Of a DNA stretch of 64,000 nucleotides, positions 35,179-43,001 are shown one piece after another. The DNA comes from Pectobacterium aquaticum. GTDB lineage: Bacteria > Pseudomonadota > Gammaproteobacteria > Enterobacterales > Enterobacteriaceae. The notes under the pieces are model-generated. The model was not told where the DNA came from. It did no database searches and saw only the letters and a program-made list of their open reading frames with translations. Positions within the stretch are counted from its first letter, which is position 1. Each line of letters opens with the position of its first letter. The stretch covers positions 3,534,001 through 3,598,000 of the forward strand of contig NZ_CP086253.1 of NCBI RefSeq assembly GCF_003382565.3. Direction: 5' to 3'. Both the position numbers and the translations under genes were made by a program.

Positions 35179-35707
35179 GATATAGCTCCGATTCGTCAAT
35201 CAGATGGGTATTACGTCCAACGCGGCGTAAATCTCTCACGGCGGTTTTCTTCGTCGCGTGCCGTAACGGGGAGTGACCAAAATAGGTATCCTGCAAAATC
35301 TGCTCTGGTGACCGCTTGGTATGGGTAAATTCAATCACCCCAAAAGGCGTTTGATGTTCTTCGGAACGTCCGGTGGTCATCACCGTGATCCGGTCAATCG
35401 GGATTTGAGAAATCACGCCATATTCAGACAAGGCGGATTCGAGGCTAAGATAGTTATATTCACCACGGCGTAGCGCTAACACGATGCGTTCAAGCGTATA
35501 GGCATCTTTGCTTTTGGCATGGTTATAAACGTACACGCCGCGAATAGCACGGGTCAGGATGCCATCTTTTACCAAACGATGTAGCCCGGCATTAAACGCT
35601 CTGGGCGTATCCTCATGGAAAATCTTGGCTAAATCGCGGGAGGTGAAGACATAACGCCCTTGCTTATCGAATGCGTTTAAACGTTCAATAGCAGTGATCC
35701 TGTTCAT
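35162..35707 (-). CDS. AbiEi-type antitoxin/repressor
   Basis: A 181-residue protein with an N-terminal winged HTH (VFTSRDLAKIFHEDTPRAFN, then GILTRAIRGVYVY) and the C-terminal AbiEi antitoxin domain (YNYLSLESALSEYGVISQIP, GVIEFTHTKRS). AbiEi proteins repress their own operon and neutralise the toxin without direct complex formation (type IV). It overlaps the toxin gene by 17 bases. A 15-bp inverted repeat upstream is the likely operator. Confidence 0.87.
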   Translation of the reverse strand: MNRITAIERLNAFDKQGRYVFTSRDLAKIFHEDTPRAFNAGLHRLVKDGILTRAIRGVYVYNHAKSKDAYTLERIVLALRRGEYNYLSLESALSEYGVISQIPIDRITVMTTGRSEEHQTPFGVIEFTHTKRSPEQILQDTYFGHSPLRHATKKTAVRDLRRVGRNTHLIDESELYHESES

Positions 35708-35773
35708 TTATAAGTCCACATGAAAACCACACAATTGTGTCATTCACGTATACTTGAATAAAAACCACTCGTC

Positions 35774-35817
35774 AAGTACACACGAATGACATCAATAAAT
35801 GACATTCGTGTGTACTT
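35774..35817 (-). promoter_or_regulatory. Inverted-repeat operator of the AbiE operon
   Basis: AAGTACACACGAATG and CATTCGTGTGTACTT are perfect 15-bp arms separated by 14 bp, 67-110 bp upstream of the antitoxin start. A degenerate partial copy, TGTCATTCACGTATACTT, lies nearer the gene (about 35738-35755). Paired inverted repeats of this kind are bound by AbiEi in studied systems. Confidence 0.7.
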
Positions 35818-35904
35818 ACCAAAGAATAGTCATAGATTTAGGTGACAAAAAGGTGGGTTTCACAGGGTGAGAACGTTAGCAAAAAGCCCTATCACTTTTC
35901 AGTA

Positions 35905-35928
35905 TTGGTATACATTTAGGTATACCAA
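35905..35928. repeat. Short inverted repeat near the internal junction
   Basis: TTGGTATA and TATACCAA flank CATTTAGG. A related TTTAGGTATAC with upstream TATTGG lies at about 31284-31305 near the ssrA end of the island, so both ends of the 31.2-36 kb segment carry it. No gene is visible in 35821-36069. Confidence 0.5.
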
Positions 35929-35980
35929 CAAAGTCTGAATTCACATTTAAAACATAAATATCATAACGTTACGTTTAATA

Positions 35981-36014
35981 TTCAGATTCCCCCAGCGCGG
36001 GCTTTTTTGTGTCC
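35981..36014. repeat. Attachment-site-like duplicate of the ssrA 3' end and terminator
   Basis: TTCAGATTCCCCCAGC (35981-35996) matches 14 of 16 bases of the tmRNA 3' end TTCAAATCCCCCCAGC (31151-31166). It is followed by GCGGGCTTTTTTGTGTCC, identical to the end of the ssrA terminator at 31240-31257. I read it as the distal junction of an element once integrated at ssrA. Confidence 0.55.
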
Positions 36015-36069
36015 TCAGTTTGTCCCGTGAAGTCCGAAGTCAACTAATTAAATCCGAACCTTTTAGGCC

Positions 36070-36272
36070 TATTCGTTGAAACCATCTTCAATGTCGCAAG
36101 ATTTTTTCCCATAGGCGTAAGCGGCCTTAGCCCATAAGGGAAACGTAAATCTCTGAGCAATGCTCGTGATACTTTGGAAGCCACACTCGTTCCGGGCGTC
36201 GCAGTGGCGGCGGATAATTTCCCTGATACCTTTAGATAAGGTTGCCCTGAGAGGATCAGCGCCGCCGCTGTA
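36070..36272 (-). pseudogene. Fragment of a second STM2901-family gene
   Basis: About 203 bp nearly identical to 31931-32133, the central part of the intact STM2901-type gene. Both ends of the gene are missing. At 36272 the sequence switches directly to a copy of the antitoxin gene through a short shared GCCGC...TAA stretch, so about 330 bp present in copy 1 were deleted here. Confidence 0.8.
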
Positions 36273-36450
36273 AGAAGCTAACGGCGAACCTGTAGCCGTG
36301 TTAACCAACGGGCGTATCTCTGGCTATTATGTTTCCCCGGAAACATGGGAAGCGCTGGCCGACGATTATCAGGAAGATATCGAACTTGCCAACATTGCCC
36401 GTTCCCGGATGAAGGGGAAACGGGTCAAGGTCGATCTGGATGAGTTATAA
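36272..36450 (+). pseudogene. Phd-type antitoxin fragment, copy 2
   Basis: Matches 32461-32636, the C-terminal two thirds of the antitoxin gene (KEANGEPVAVLTNGRIS, YYVSPETWEALAD, KGKRVKVDLDEL), with one extra in-frame codon. The start and DNA-binding part are lost at the deletion junction. Confidence 0.8.
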
Positions 36451-36732
36451 GTTGGAGTTTGAAGAGCACGCACTGAAAGAATTTAAGAAACTGGGCGCAC
36501 CTGTGCGGGAGCCGTTCACCAAAAAGTTGAAAGAGGTTTTCAAAATCCCCACGTTCCCGCCAACCGACTTCATGGAATGGTTGACTGCTACAAGAAGTTT
36601 ATAAAGCAGCCAAAGACCGACTATAAACGCGGACAGTTTTCAACTCTCGGCTATTTTGTTGTGCAACCTATCTATCAAGTTGATGAGTCACTCGTCACCT
36701 GTTCACCCACTCATAACCCATTAATCTATTGA
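36440..36732 (+). pseudogene. Frameshifted RelE/StbE-like toxin, copy 2
   Basis: Same structure as 32626-32918: a 54-residue N-terminal frame (MSYKLEFEEHALKEFKKLG), then a shift to the frame with RLHGMVDCYK and the unrelated KFIKQPKTDYKRGQF tail to a stop at 36732. Shared defects show that the toxin broke before the segment was duplicated. Several amino-acid changes separate the copies. Confidence 0.75.
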
Positions 36733-36795
36733 TTATTAAAAATAAAATCACTAGTGAAGAGGGTTAACAGTTTTGTGCAAAATCTTTTTATTTTG
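36679..36795. repeat. Intermodule element, copy 3 (P4-iteron-like)
   Basis: Contains GATGAGTCACTCGTCACCTG and TTCACCC (complement of GGTGAACAG at 36699-36707), an AT-rich spacer, GAAGAGGGTTAACAGTTTTG and TGCAAAATCTTTTTATT. Its 3' part is closer to copy 2 than to copy 1, although its left flank was duplicated together with copy 1. Confidence 0.75.
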
Positions 36796-36868
36796 AGGTA
36801 AGCACGCTCATCCTCAATGCAAATACTCAGACTATCTTTTGACATGTATCTTTTATATACTACTTGTA

Positions 36869-36881
36869 CGGCAATTTGCCG
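36869..36881 (+). promoter_or_regulatory. Probable operator of tacAT
   Basis: CGGCAATTTGCCG is a perfect palindrome 23 bp upstream of the antitoxin start. A TTGACA at 36839 may be the -35 box. Autorepression is usual for these operons. Confidence 0.5.
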
Positions 36882-36903
36882 GAATAATGTATATGAGGTG
36901 ACT

Positions 36904-37170
36904 ATGCCTACCACCGCAAGACTGGAAGCGCGCATCCCTTCGGAACTCCACGCATTGATCAAACATGCCGCCGAGTTACAGGGCCGTACAATGACGGATT
37001 TTATTATCACAGCAACGCAGGAAGCCGCTAAAAGAGCCGTAGAGGAAACCGCAATCCTGAGACTGGCAATGGAAGACCAAAAGCAATTTGCTGACTCGCT
37101 ACTATCTGAATCGCCGGTTTCCCCTGCATTACTAGGCGCAATGAAAAGGCGTAAAGCGCTGGGAAGATAA
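36904..37170 (+). CDS. tacA: TacA-type antitoxin (DUF1778, ribbon-helix-helix)
   Basis: An 88-residue antitoxin: an N-terminal ribbon-helix-helix (TTARLEARIPSELHALIKHA, ELQGRTMTDFIITAT) and a C-terminal toxin-neutralising tail (DQKQFADSLLSE, PVSPALLGAMKRRKAL). The ATG at 36904 follows gaggtg; the earlier frame is unsupported. It ends one base before the toxin gene. It binds the GNAT toxin and DNA for autoregulation. Confidence 0.9.
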   Translation: MPTTARLEARIPSELHALIKHAAELQGRTMTDFIITATQEAAKRAVEETAILRLAMEDQKQFADSLLSESPVSPALLGAMKRRKALGR

Positions 37171-37171
37171 A

Positions 37172-37687
37172 ATGAGCTTATTGACCTACACGCTACTTGC
37201 CAAAAGCCATAACAAGAAAGACTTTAATTGTGGCGTTCCTGAATTAAATACCTACCTGCAAAAGTATGCAGGGCAGGACAGCCGGGAACGCTTTACTAAA
37301 TGTTATGCTGCCGTTGATGAAAACAATAACGTGGCAGGCTTTTATACATTGTCTTCCAGTGCAATCGACATCAGCGGCCTTCCCGATACGATTACCAAGA
37401 AACTCCCGCGTTATCCTTCTGTACCTGCTGCGTTACTTGGCCGCCTTGCCGTCGATTCTCAATTTGCAGGAAAAGGCATAGGTGGTTCATTACTCGTTGA
37501 TGCGATCCTCAATGTATCACGCTCGACGACAGGAATATGGGCTTTACATGTCGATGCCAAAGATCAGGCTGCGAAGAATTTTTATCTGAAGTATGGATTT
37601 GTTGCCTTTCAACGTAAGCCTAATTCGCTTTATCTTCCTATCACGCATACCCTGTTAAAAGAATTAGCTTCATTTGAACTGGCCTGA
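37172..37687 (+). CDS. tacT: TacT-type GNAT acetyltransferase toxin
   Basis: A 171-residue GNAT toxin. The acetyl-CoA loop is in LLGRLAVDSQFAGKGIGGSL, and the C-terminal catalytic Tyr region is NFYLKYGFVAF. The N-terminal LAKSHNKKDFNCGVPELNTYL is typical of the TacT group, which acetylates the amino group of charged tRNA and stops translation. The frame is intact, and with its antitoxin this module appears functional. Confidence 0.9.
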   Translation: MSLLTYTLLAKSHNKKDFNCGVPELNTYLQKYAGQDSRERFTKCYAAVDENNNVAGFYTLSSSAIDISGLPDTITKKLPRYPSVPAALLGRLAVDSQFAGKGIGGSLLVDAILNVSRSTTGIWALHVDAKDQAAKNFYLKYGFVAFQRKPNSLYLPITHTLLKELASFELA

Positions 37688-37695
37688 ATAGCATC

Positions 37696-37720
37696 ATGTT
37701 ACGTTAGATTCCCCAAGCCC
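37696..37720. repeat. Third attachment-like boundary
   Basis: GTTACGTTAGATTCCCCAAG follows the TacT stop. It resembles the 35968-35996 junction (GTTACGTT, eight extra bases, then AGATTCCCCCAGC), so it may mark the far end of a second, smaller inserted unit. Match is short; low certainty. Confidence 0.35.
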
Positions 37721-38110
37721 AGTACACCGCCAGTCTTGGTGCTGTATGCGTATCAGAGTGCTTTACTGCCGACAAAACGCCATTGCTCATCGAGTTCGCA
37801 GATAAGCACCACGTCAGCATGAGCGATCGGTGAGGATGTTATTCGCTTCGGCGCGAGTTTTTTAACGTGCGAATAACGGTGTTGATAACAATGTTCAGTG
37901 TCCTCGCGGTATCGCGTCTCCCGTGCCGTTGAAAGCCATTTCGGTGATCTGTTCTTTGACACCCACCTTGCGCGCTTCGTGGGTATAAGTGAGTAGAAAC
38001 ACGCGGTGGCGGTCACGGCAGCGAAATCTGTCACGACCTTTAGGATTATGACCATGGCGACAAACCTGAGCAGACTGACAGCGGGGACAAGGAACATTAA
38101 CGCTGCCCAT
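37712..38110 (-). pseudogene. IS1-family remnant (insA frameshifted, insB truncated)
   Basis: On the minus strand the InsA zinc-finger region reads MGSVNVPCPRCQSAQVCRHG, then TYTHEARKVGVKEQITEMAF; a frameshift after FNGTG moves the HTH part (DTARTLNIVINTVIRTLKNS) to another frame. InsB begins ADVVLICELDEQWRFVGSKAL, meets a stop where Trp is expected, and fades out after YAYSTKTGG. No intact ends. It marks the far border of the island. Confidence 0.8.
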
Positions 38111-38250
38111 GAGAAAACCTGAAAAGCGAGCATGATATATCACATTCAACGAATTGGATGCGTTATCCAAAAAACAGCATTAATCAATGCGCACGAAACA
38201 TTTATGGTACTGACAGAATGCTAAATCCAGGTTTTAGGAATCCCTAATTT

Positions 38251-38706
38251 TCAAAACGCTGACAGCATATCAATATGCGGAATGCCGTCTTCGTCGTACT
38301 CCTCACCGGTCGCCACAAAACCAAATGCGCCGTAGAACGCTTGCAGATGAGCCTGCGCGGACAGGAAAAGGTGCTTTTGCGGCCAGTGGCGTGCGCAGGC
38401 AATCAGCGTGTGTTCCATCAATTGGTGCCCAAGATGTTGCCCGCGGGCATGCGGCGCGACAATCACGCGCCCAATCGTCACCACATCGTTGTTCGGATGG
38501 GGCGCGAGCATCCGAGCGCACGCGGCCAGCTTGCCATCACGGTACGCCGTAATATGGCGATTGCCGTCCACCAGATCGCGGCCATCAATGTCCAGATAGG
38601 GGCAGGTTTGCTCGACCACGAATACCTGATTGCGCAGCGCCAATATGTCATGCAGTGAATACACGTTAAGGTCTGCCACATCCCAGTCATGCCATATAAG
38701 ACTCAT
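38251..38706 (-). CDS. elaA: ElaA family GNAT acyltransferase
   Basis: A 151-residue acetyltransferase. LIWHDWDVADLNVYSLHDIL, LRNQVFVVEQTCPYLDIDGRD and the acetyl-CoA motif RVIVAPHARGQHLGHQLM match ElaA. Substrate unknown. It is the first core gene beyond the accessory island and is downstream of lplT in the same direction. Confidence 0.9.
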   Translation of the reverse strand: MSLIWHDWDVADLNVYSLHDILALRNQVFVVEQTCPYLDIDGRDLVDGNRHITAYRDGKLAACARMLAPHPNNDVVTIGRVIVAPHARGQHLGHQLMEHTLIACARHWPQKHLFLSAQAHLQAFYGAFGFVATGEEYDEDGIPHIDMLSAF

Positions 38707-38723
38707 TGCTACTTCCTATTCGT

Positions 38724-39953
38724 TTATTCTTTACCTACGCCAACGGAACGATCGCGGCGCTTAGCCAGAATCAACCATGCCCACAGCAGCGCAATTGCCA
38801 GCGCAAACAAGGCGCCAAAGCCAATCCCGATGGTGATGACCGACACACCCAGTTTCACCACCAGAGAATAGAGCCCCAGCATTAACAGCATAGCGCCGTT
38901 CTCACCCAAATTCTGTACGGCGATCGCATTCCCCGCCCCGACGCTGGCCTTCCCCCGCACCTGCAACAGCGCATTCAGCGGAACAATGAAGAACCCTCCT
39001 AGCGCCCCTAGCAGAATCAGCAAGGAATAGGCGCTCATGAGGTTGTGCTGAAGCGTAAAAATCACCACCACTACGCCAATCAGGAATCCAGCAGGCAGGC
39101 AGCGCCGCACGCTATCGAGCGTTACCAGCTTCGCAGCCGCACCGGCTCCCGCCACGATACCCACGGCGACCATCGCATTAAGCAACGTTGGTGTGGCATT
39201 GTCGGTGATGCCGAGCGCATGCGGCACCCACAGCACCAGCAGAAAGCGCAGCGTCACGCCGGCGCCCCAGAACATACTGGTCCCAATCAGTGACAGCCTG
39301 GCATCACCATCGCGCCACAGCACCCGACAGGCGGAAAAGAAGCTGCTCGCCATCTGCACCGGATGCCACGGCTGCCCCGGTCGTGCCGCGTTGAGACGAG
39401 GAATCAGCATGTTCGCCCCCAGCGCTATGCCGTAAGCCACCGCACAAACCGACAGCGCCCCGTAAATGTTCCAGTCCGCCAGCACGCCGCCAGCGACGGA
39501 ACCGGTCAGGATCGCCGCAATCGTCGAGGCTTCCATCAGACCATTCGCTTTGACCAACTGATCGCCGCGCGTGATCTCACCCAGAATGCCGTATTTCGCC
39601 GGTGAATAAGCGGCAGCACCAATGCCCACCAGCGTGTATCCCAGAAACGGATTTCCGCCCACGCAAATCAGCAGCGCACCCGCCAGCTTCAGGGTGTTGG
39701 CGAACATCATCACCTGCCCTTTGGAGAAGCTGTCCGCAATTTGCCCGACAAACGGTGCCAGAATGATGTACGCGGCGACAAACCCCATCTGCAAAAACGG
39801 CTGGCTCCAGTCGGGATACACCAACTGTTTGATCAGCGCTAGCGTGGCAAACAGCAGCGCGTTATCGCCAAACGCGGAGAAGAACTGCGCGATAATCACC
39901 GCGCTCATACTGCGCGACAGCAAAGGCGTCGCGGGTTCAGTCTGTTGACTCAT
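38724..39953 (-). CDS. lplT: Lysophospholipid transporter LplT
   Basis: A 409-residue MFS-type inner-membrane protein with about 12 helices; the N-terminal SRSMSAVIIAQFFSAFGDNA and AAYSPAKYGILGEI match LplT. It flips lysophospholipids from the periplasmic to the cytoplasmic leaflet for re-acylation by Aas. Its start overlaps the aas stop by four bases, so they are co-translated, the usual enterobacterial arrangement. Confidence 0.94.
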   Translation of the reverse strand: MSQQTEPATPLLSRSMSAVIIAQFFSAFGDNALLFATLALIKQLVYPDWSQPFLQMGFVAAYIILAPFVGQIADSFSKGQVMMFANTLKLAGALLICVGGNPFLGYTLVGIGAAAYSPAKYGILGEITRGDQLVKANGLMEASTIAAILTGSVAGGVLADWNIYGALSVCAVAYGIALGANMLIPRLNAARPGQPWHPVQMASSFFSACRVLWRDGDARLSLIGTSMFWGAGVTLRFLLVLWVPHALGITDNATPTLLNAMVAVGIVAGAGAAAKLVTLDSVRRCLPAGFLIGVVVVIFTLQHNLMSAYSLLILLGALGGFFIVPLNALLQVRGKASVGAGNAIAVQNLGENGAMLLMLGLYSLVVKLGVSVITIGIGFGALFALAIALLWAWLILAKRRDRSVGVGKE

Positions 39954-42166
39954 GCATTGTGCTCCGACGCGTTGGTGACGGACTCTTCGGCCATCTGGCG
40001 CAGCGTGACAAAGTCAGGCTTGCCGCTGCCGAGTAACGGTAAGGCTTTCACATAGCGAATATCGCGCGGCACCGCAAGTTCCGGTACACCGCTGCTGCGT
40101 GCCTGCGCAAGCAATGCGTCACGGGTTATCTGGTTGTCCGTCGTAAACAGCACCAGCGCTTCGCCTTTGCTGCTGTCACTTTTCGCACTGGCGGCATGCT
40201 GCGCTTCCGGCGACACCTTCACCGCCAGCTGTTCCACGCTTTCCAGCGACACCATCTCCCCCGCCAGCTTGGCAAAGCGCTTCACGCGGCCGATGATGGT
40301 GCAGAAGCCTCTTTCATCCAGTTCGACAATATCACCGGTGTCATACCAGCCCTGCTGCAACTCGCCCTGTGCGTTTTCTGCCGCAGGCGCTTCGAGCACG
40401 CCGGGGTTTTCCACCCGCAGATAGCCTTTCATGATATTCGGCCCGCGCAGTTGCAGACGTCCACCGCGCGTGATGCCCGGCACCGTAATCAAGCGCGATT
40501 CGATTTCCGGCAACAGCTTGCCGACGGAATGGATTTTCGTCGCCATCGGTACGTTGATCGCCACCACTGGCGCGCACTCGGTCACACCGTATCCTTCCAA
40601 AATGCGGATACCAAATTTGTCCTGCCAAACCTGACGCGTGGTTTCAGACAGTTTTTCCGCCCCGGCAACCACATAGCGCAGACGAGCGAAATCATACGGA
40701 TGGGCAAAGCGCGCGTAGTTGCCTAAGAACGTTGACGTCCCAAACAGCACAGTACAGTTCTGGTCATAAACCAGCTCCGGCACAATGCGATAGTGCAGCG
40801 GGCTGGGATAGAGGAACACGCGAGCGCCAGTCATTAGCGGCGTTAACAGCCCCACCGTCAGGCCAAACGCATGGAACAGCGGCAGCGCGGACATAAAGCG
40901 GTCGCGCGGCGTGAAATCCGCCACCGTGCGAATCTGCTCGACATTAGCCAACAGGCTGTCATGGGAATGCACGACACCTTTCGGATTTCCCTCGGAGCCG
41001 GAGGTAAACAGCACGATAGCCGCATCGTCAGGTTTCTGCGGCAGCATCGCGCGGGCAGGAAACAGCAAATGAAACAGGATCCACAGCTTATCCGTCAGCG
41101 TCACGGTGTCTTTCAAATCTTCCAGATAGACCCAGTTGGCCTCGTTAACCTGCTTCGGCAGATCGGTTAACTTGCCCTTTTCAAGAAACTGGCGAGACGT
41201 GACGATGGTTTTGATCCCCGTCGCTTTCATCGCACTTTGTAGCCCTTTCGCACCCGCGGTGTAGTTCAGCATGGCAGGAATACGGTTACGCAGCGATGCG
41301 CCCAGGATGGATGCGGCGGTAATGGTTGCGTTAGGCAACAGCATGCCGACATGTTCATCGGCGCGGGTGAAGCGCTGCAAAATGCGCGACACGCCCAACG
41401 ATTTTTTCAATAAGCCCTGATAGCTGTCTTCATTGAATGAGATATCGGCAATGCTGGGAGAATGCCGCCCGTAACGGGTTCTCGCCGCCAGAAAGGCCTG
41501 ATACAGCGTGTGCTGCGGGCGCGTATCCATCCGCGCCTGCATCATAATCTGGTGCAAGTGCTCACCGGCCAGCGCGCGGCGTTCTCTGGCACTGCTGGCT
41601 TCCGGCATCGGCAATGTGGTCGGCGGCAAATAGGTGATCGTAATCTGTGGGAGGCAGCGGCGTTTAAAGACGCCCGCCAGCCGACCAAAGGGCGTGAACT
41701 CTGCGCCATCAATGCGCACGGGGATGATCGTTGCCCCCGATTTCGCCGCGACAAACGCTGCGCCGCTGTAAATCTTCATCAGCGATCCGGTGACGCTGAT
41801 ACGCCCTTCAGGGAAAACCACGACGGGCTGGCCGCGTTCGATCACCTTGATCAGTCCTTTGATTGCCAGAGGCTTAGTGGGATCTAACGGCACGAAATCG
41901 ATATACGGTTTTAGCCAGCGCATAAACCAGCGGTCGGAAATGGAGGAGTACACGGCAAAGACGGGTTTTATCGGTAAGAATAACGCCAGCAAAACGCCAT
42001 CAAGGAAAGAGACGTGATTGGGGGTAATGAGCAATTTGGATTGCTGAAACTGACTGCTGTCGCCCTCGATCCGGATGCGGTACAGACGCTGGAACACCCA
42101 ACGTAACAGGGTATGAATCATGCCTTCTCCCAATAGACAGATAAACGGCAGCTTGCTGAAACGCAT
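39950..42166 (-). CDS. aas: Bifunctional acyl-ACP synthetase / 2-acylglycerophosphoethanolamine acyltransferase
   Basis: A 738-residue inner-membrane enzyme. The N-terminal acyltransferase domain has NHVSFLDG (HxxxxD) and VVFPEGRISVTG; a hydrophobic connection leads to the adenylate-forming domain with ATP motif LFTSGSEGNPKGV and GYGVTECAPVVAIN and GWYDTGDIVELD. It re-acylates lysophospholipids imported by LplT. Length equals the family norm. Confidence 0.95.
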   Translation of the reverse strand: MRFSKLPFICLLGEGMIHTLLRWVFQRLYRIRIEGDSSQFQQSKLLITPNHVSFLDGVLLALFLPIKPVFAVYSSISDRWFMRWLKPYIDFVPLDPTKPLAIKGLIKVIERGQPVVVFPEGRISVTGSLMKIYSGAAFVAAKSGATIIPVRIDGAEFTPFGRLAGVFKRRCLPQITITYLPPTTLPMPEASSARERRALAGEHLHQIMMQARMDTRPQHTLYQAFLAARTRYGRHSPSIADISFNEDSYQGLLKKSLGVSRILQRFTRADEHVGMLLPNATITAASILGASLRNRIPAMLNYTAGAKGLQSAMKATGIKTIVTSRQFLEKGKLTDLPKQVNEANWVYLEDLKDTVTLTDKLWILFHLLFPARAMLPQKPDDAAIVLFTSGSEGNPKGVVHSHDSLLANVEQIRTVADFTPRDRFMSALPLFHAFGLTVGLLTPLMTGARVFLYPSPLHYRIVPELVYDQNCTVLFGTSTFLGNYARFAHPYDFARLRYVVAGAEKLSETTRQVWQDKFGIRILEGYGVTECAPVVAINVPMATKIHSVGKLLPEIESRLITVPGITRGGRLQLRGPNIMKGYLRVENPGVLEAPAAENAQGELQQGWYDTGDIVELDERGFCTIIGRVKRFAKLAGEMVSLESVEQLAVKVSPEAQHAASAKSDSSKGEALVLFTTDNQITRDALLAQARSSGVPELAVPRDIRYVKALPLLGSGKPDFVTLRQMAEESVTNASEHNA

Positions 42167-42525
42167 AAACCACCAAGCGATACGTCAAAATACTACATAC
42201 ATATCATACTTCAAGTGATGGGTACGCGGCTGAACGTGAAGATTGCCAACAGCACAGCATTCACATCGCATGAAAATGGCTGGAGATAACGAAAGCGGGA
42301 AATTCAGGCAAAAAAAAACCTACGCATCCGCGTAGGTTGGTGTAATCAAATGGTTTCAATGTACAGAGCACATCGATATATCACCAATCAATACCTCTGG
42401 GACTTGTCACTCTAAGGATCGTCACCGCTCTTCACCAGCGATGAATCGAAAGAGTTATTCTATAAGTGCAACCAACTGTAAGATTCTGGTGAATCATGTA
42501 AGGCAGTGCCTTTTCGCGCATTTTT
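42167..42525. other. Intergenic region upstream of aas
   Basis: This 359-bp stretch holds the aas promoter side, a terminator at 42310-42337, and a short TCATACTTCAAGTGATGGGT (42204-42223) resembling the end of the intergenic repeats at 29264 and 58114. I see no credible gene. Confidence 0.5.
42310..42337 (-). terminator. Terminator of the GNAT/regulator transcript
   Basis: On the minus strand AACCTACGC and GCGTAGGTT form the stem, followed by eight Ts. It lies about 190 bp beyond the acetyltransferase gene. Confidence 0.8.
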
Positions 42526-42999
42526 CTAGCGTGATAACGACTGGTGATACAGCCGCACGGCTTTGTCCGGGTAGTCCAGCCCATCACCGATATAACGCCA
42601 GCCGTGTTTTTCGTAATAGCCGCTAAACGTGGCGAACAGATAAAGATCGTCAAAGCCCTGACGGCGGCAGAAATCCAATACGTGTTGTTGCAACGCCAGA
42701 CCTAACCCTTTGTCACGCTGGCTTTCTTCCACGTACAGCGATGCCAGCCAGGGCGTCAAATCCTGCCGGCTGATTAAATCGCAGCGCCAAAGCCCTACCG
42801 TCCCGACTAAACACTCGCCCTCCAGCGCGATAAACGTCAGCGGCAGCGCCGCCGGGTTCAGGCTATTACGCACCACGCTGGCAAAGAATTCACGGCTGTT
42901 CTGGCTACCAAATGCTTGCCATATCCAGTCAATCACCTGTTCCTGATGCTGAGGATGATCCGCCAGATAAACAATCTTTACGCTAGGAACATCCGCCAT
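42526..42999 (-). CDS. GNAT family N-acetyltransferase
   Basis: A 157-residue acetyltransferase with LTPWLASLYVEESQRDKGLG (acetyl-CoA loop) and LYLFATFSGYYEKHGWRYIG (C-terminal motif). Substrate unknown. It starts two bases after the stop of the UxuR-like regulator gene, so it is co-transcribed with the cellobiose-type PTS locus. Confidence 0.85.
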   Translation of the reverse strand: MADVPSVKIVYLADHPQHQEQVIDWIWQAFGSQNSREFFASVVRNSLNPAALPLTFIALEGECLVGTVGLWRCDLISRQDLTPWLASLYVEESQRDKGLGLALQQHVLDFCRRQGFDDLYLFATFSGYYEKHGWRYIGDGLDYPDKAVRLYHQSLSR

Positions 43000-43001
43000 G
43001 A

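Noticed and set aside
35905..35928. UxuR-like TTGGTATA...TATACCAA as an operator
   Set aside because: The halves are separated by eight bases, unlike the contiguous box, and no sugar gene is near; treated as an island repeat.
32865..36795. CRISPR array in the island because of regularly placed similar sequences
   Set aside because: Only three copies, over 1 kb apart, diverged, with genes rather than spacers between them. No cas gene in the window.
37746..38133. Protein of 126 residues from a minus-strand frame
   Set aside because: It joins out-of-frame InsA sequence to the start of InsB; the region is an IS1 remnant.
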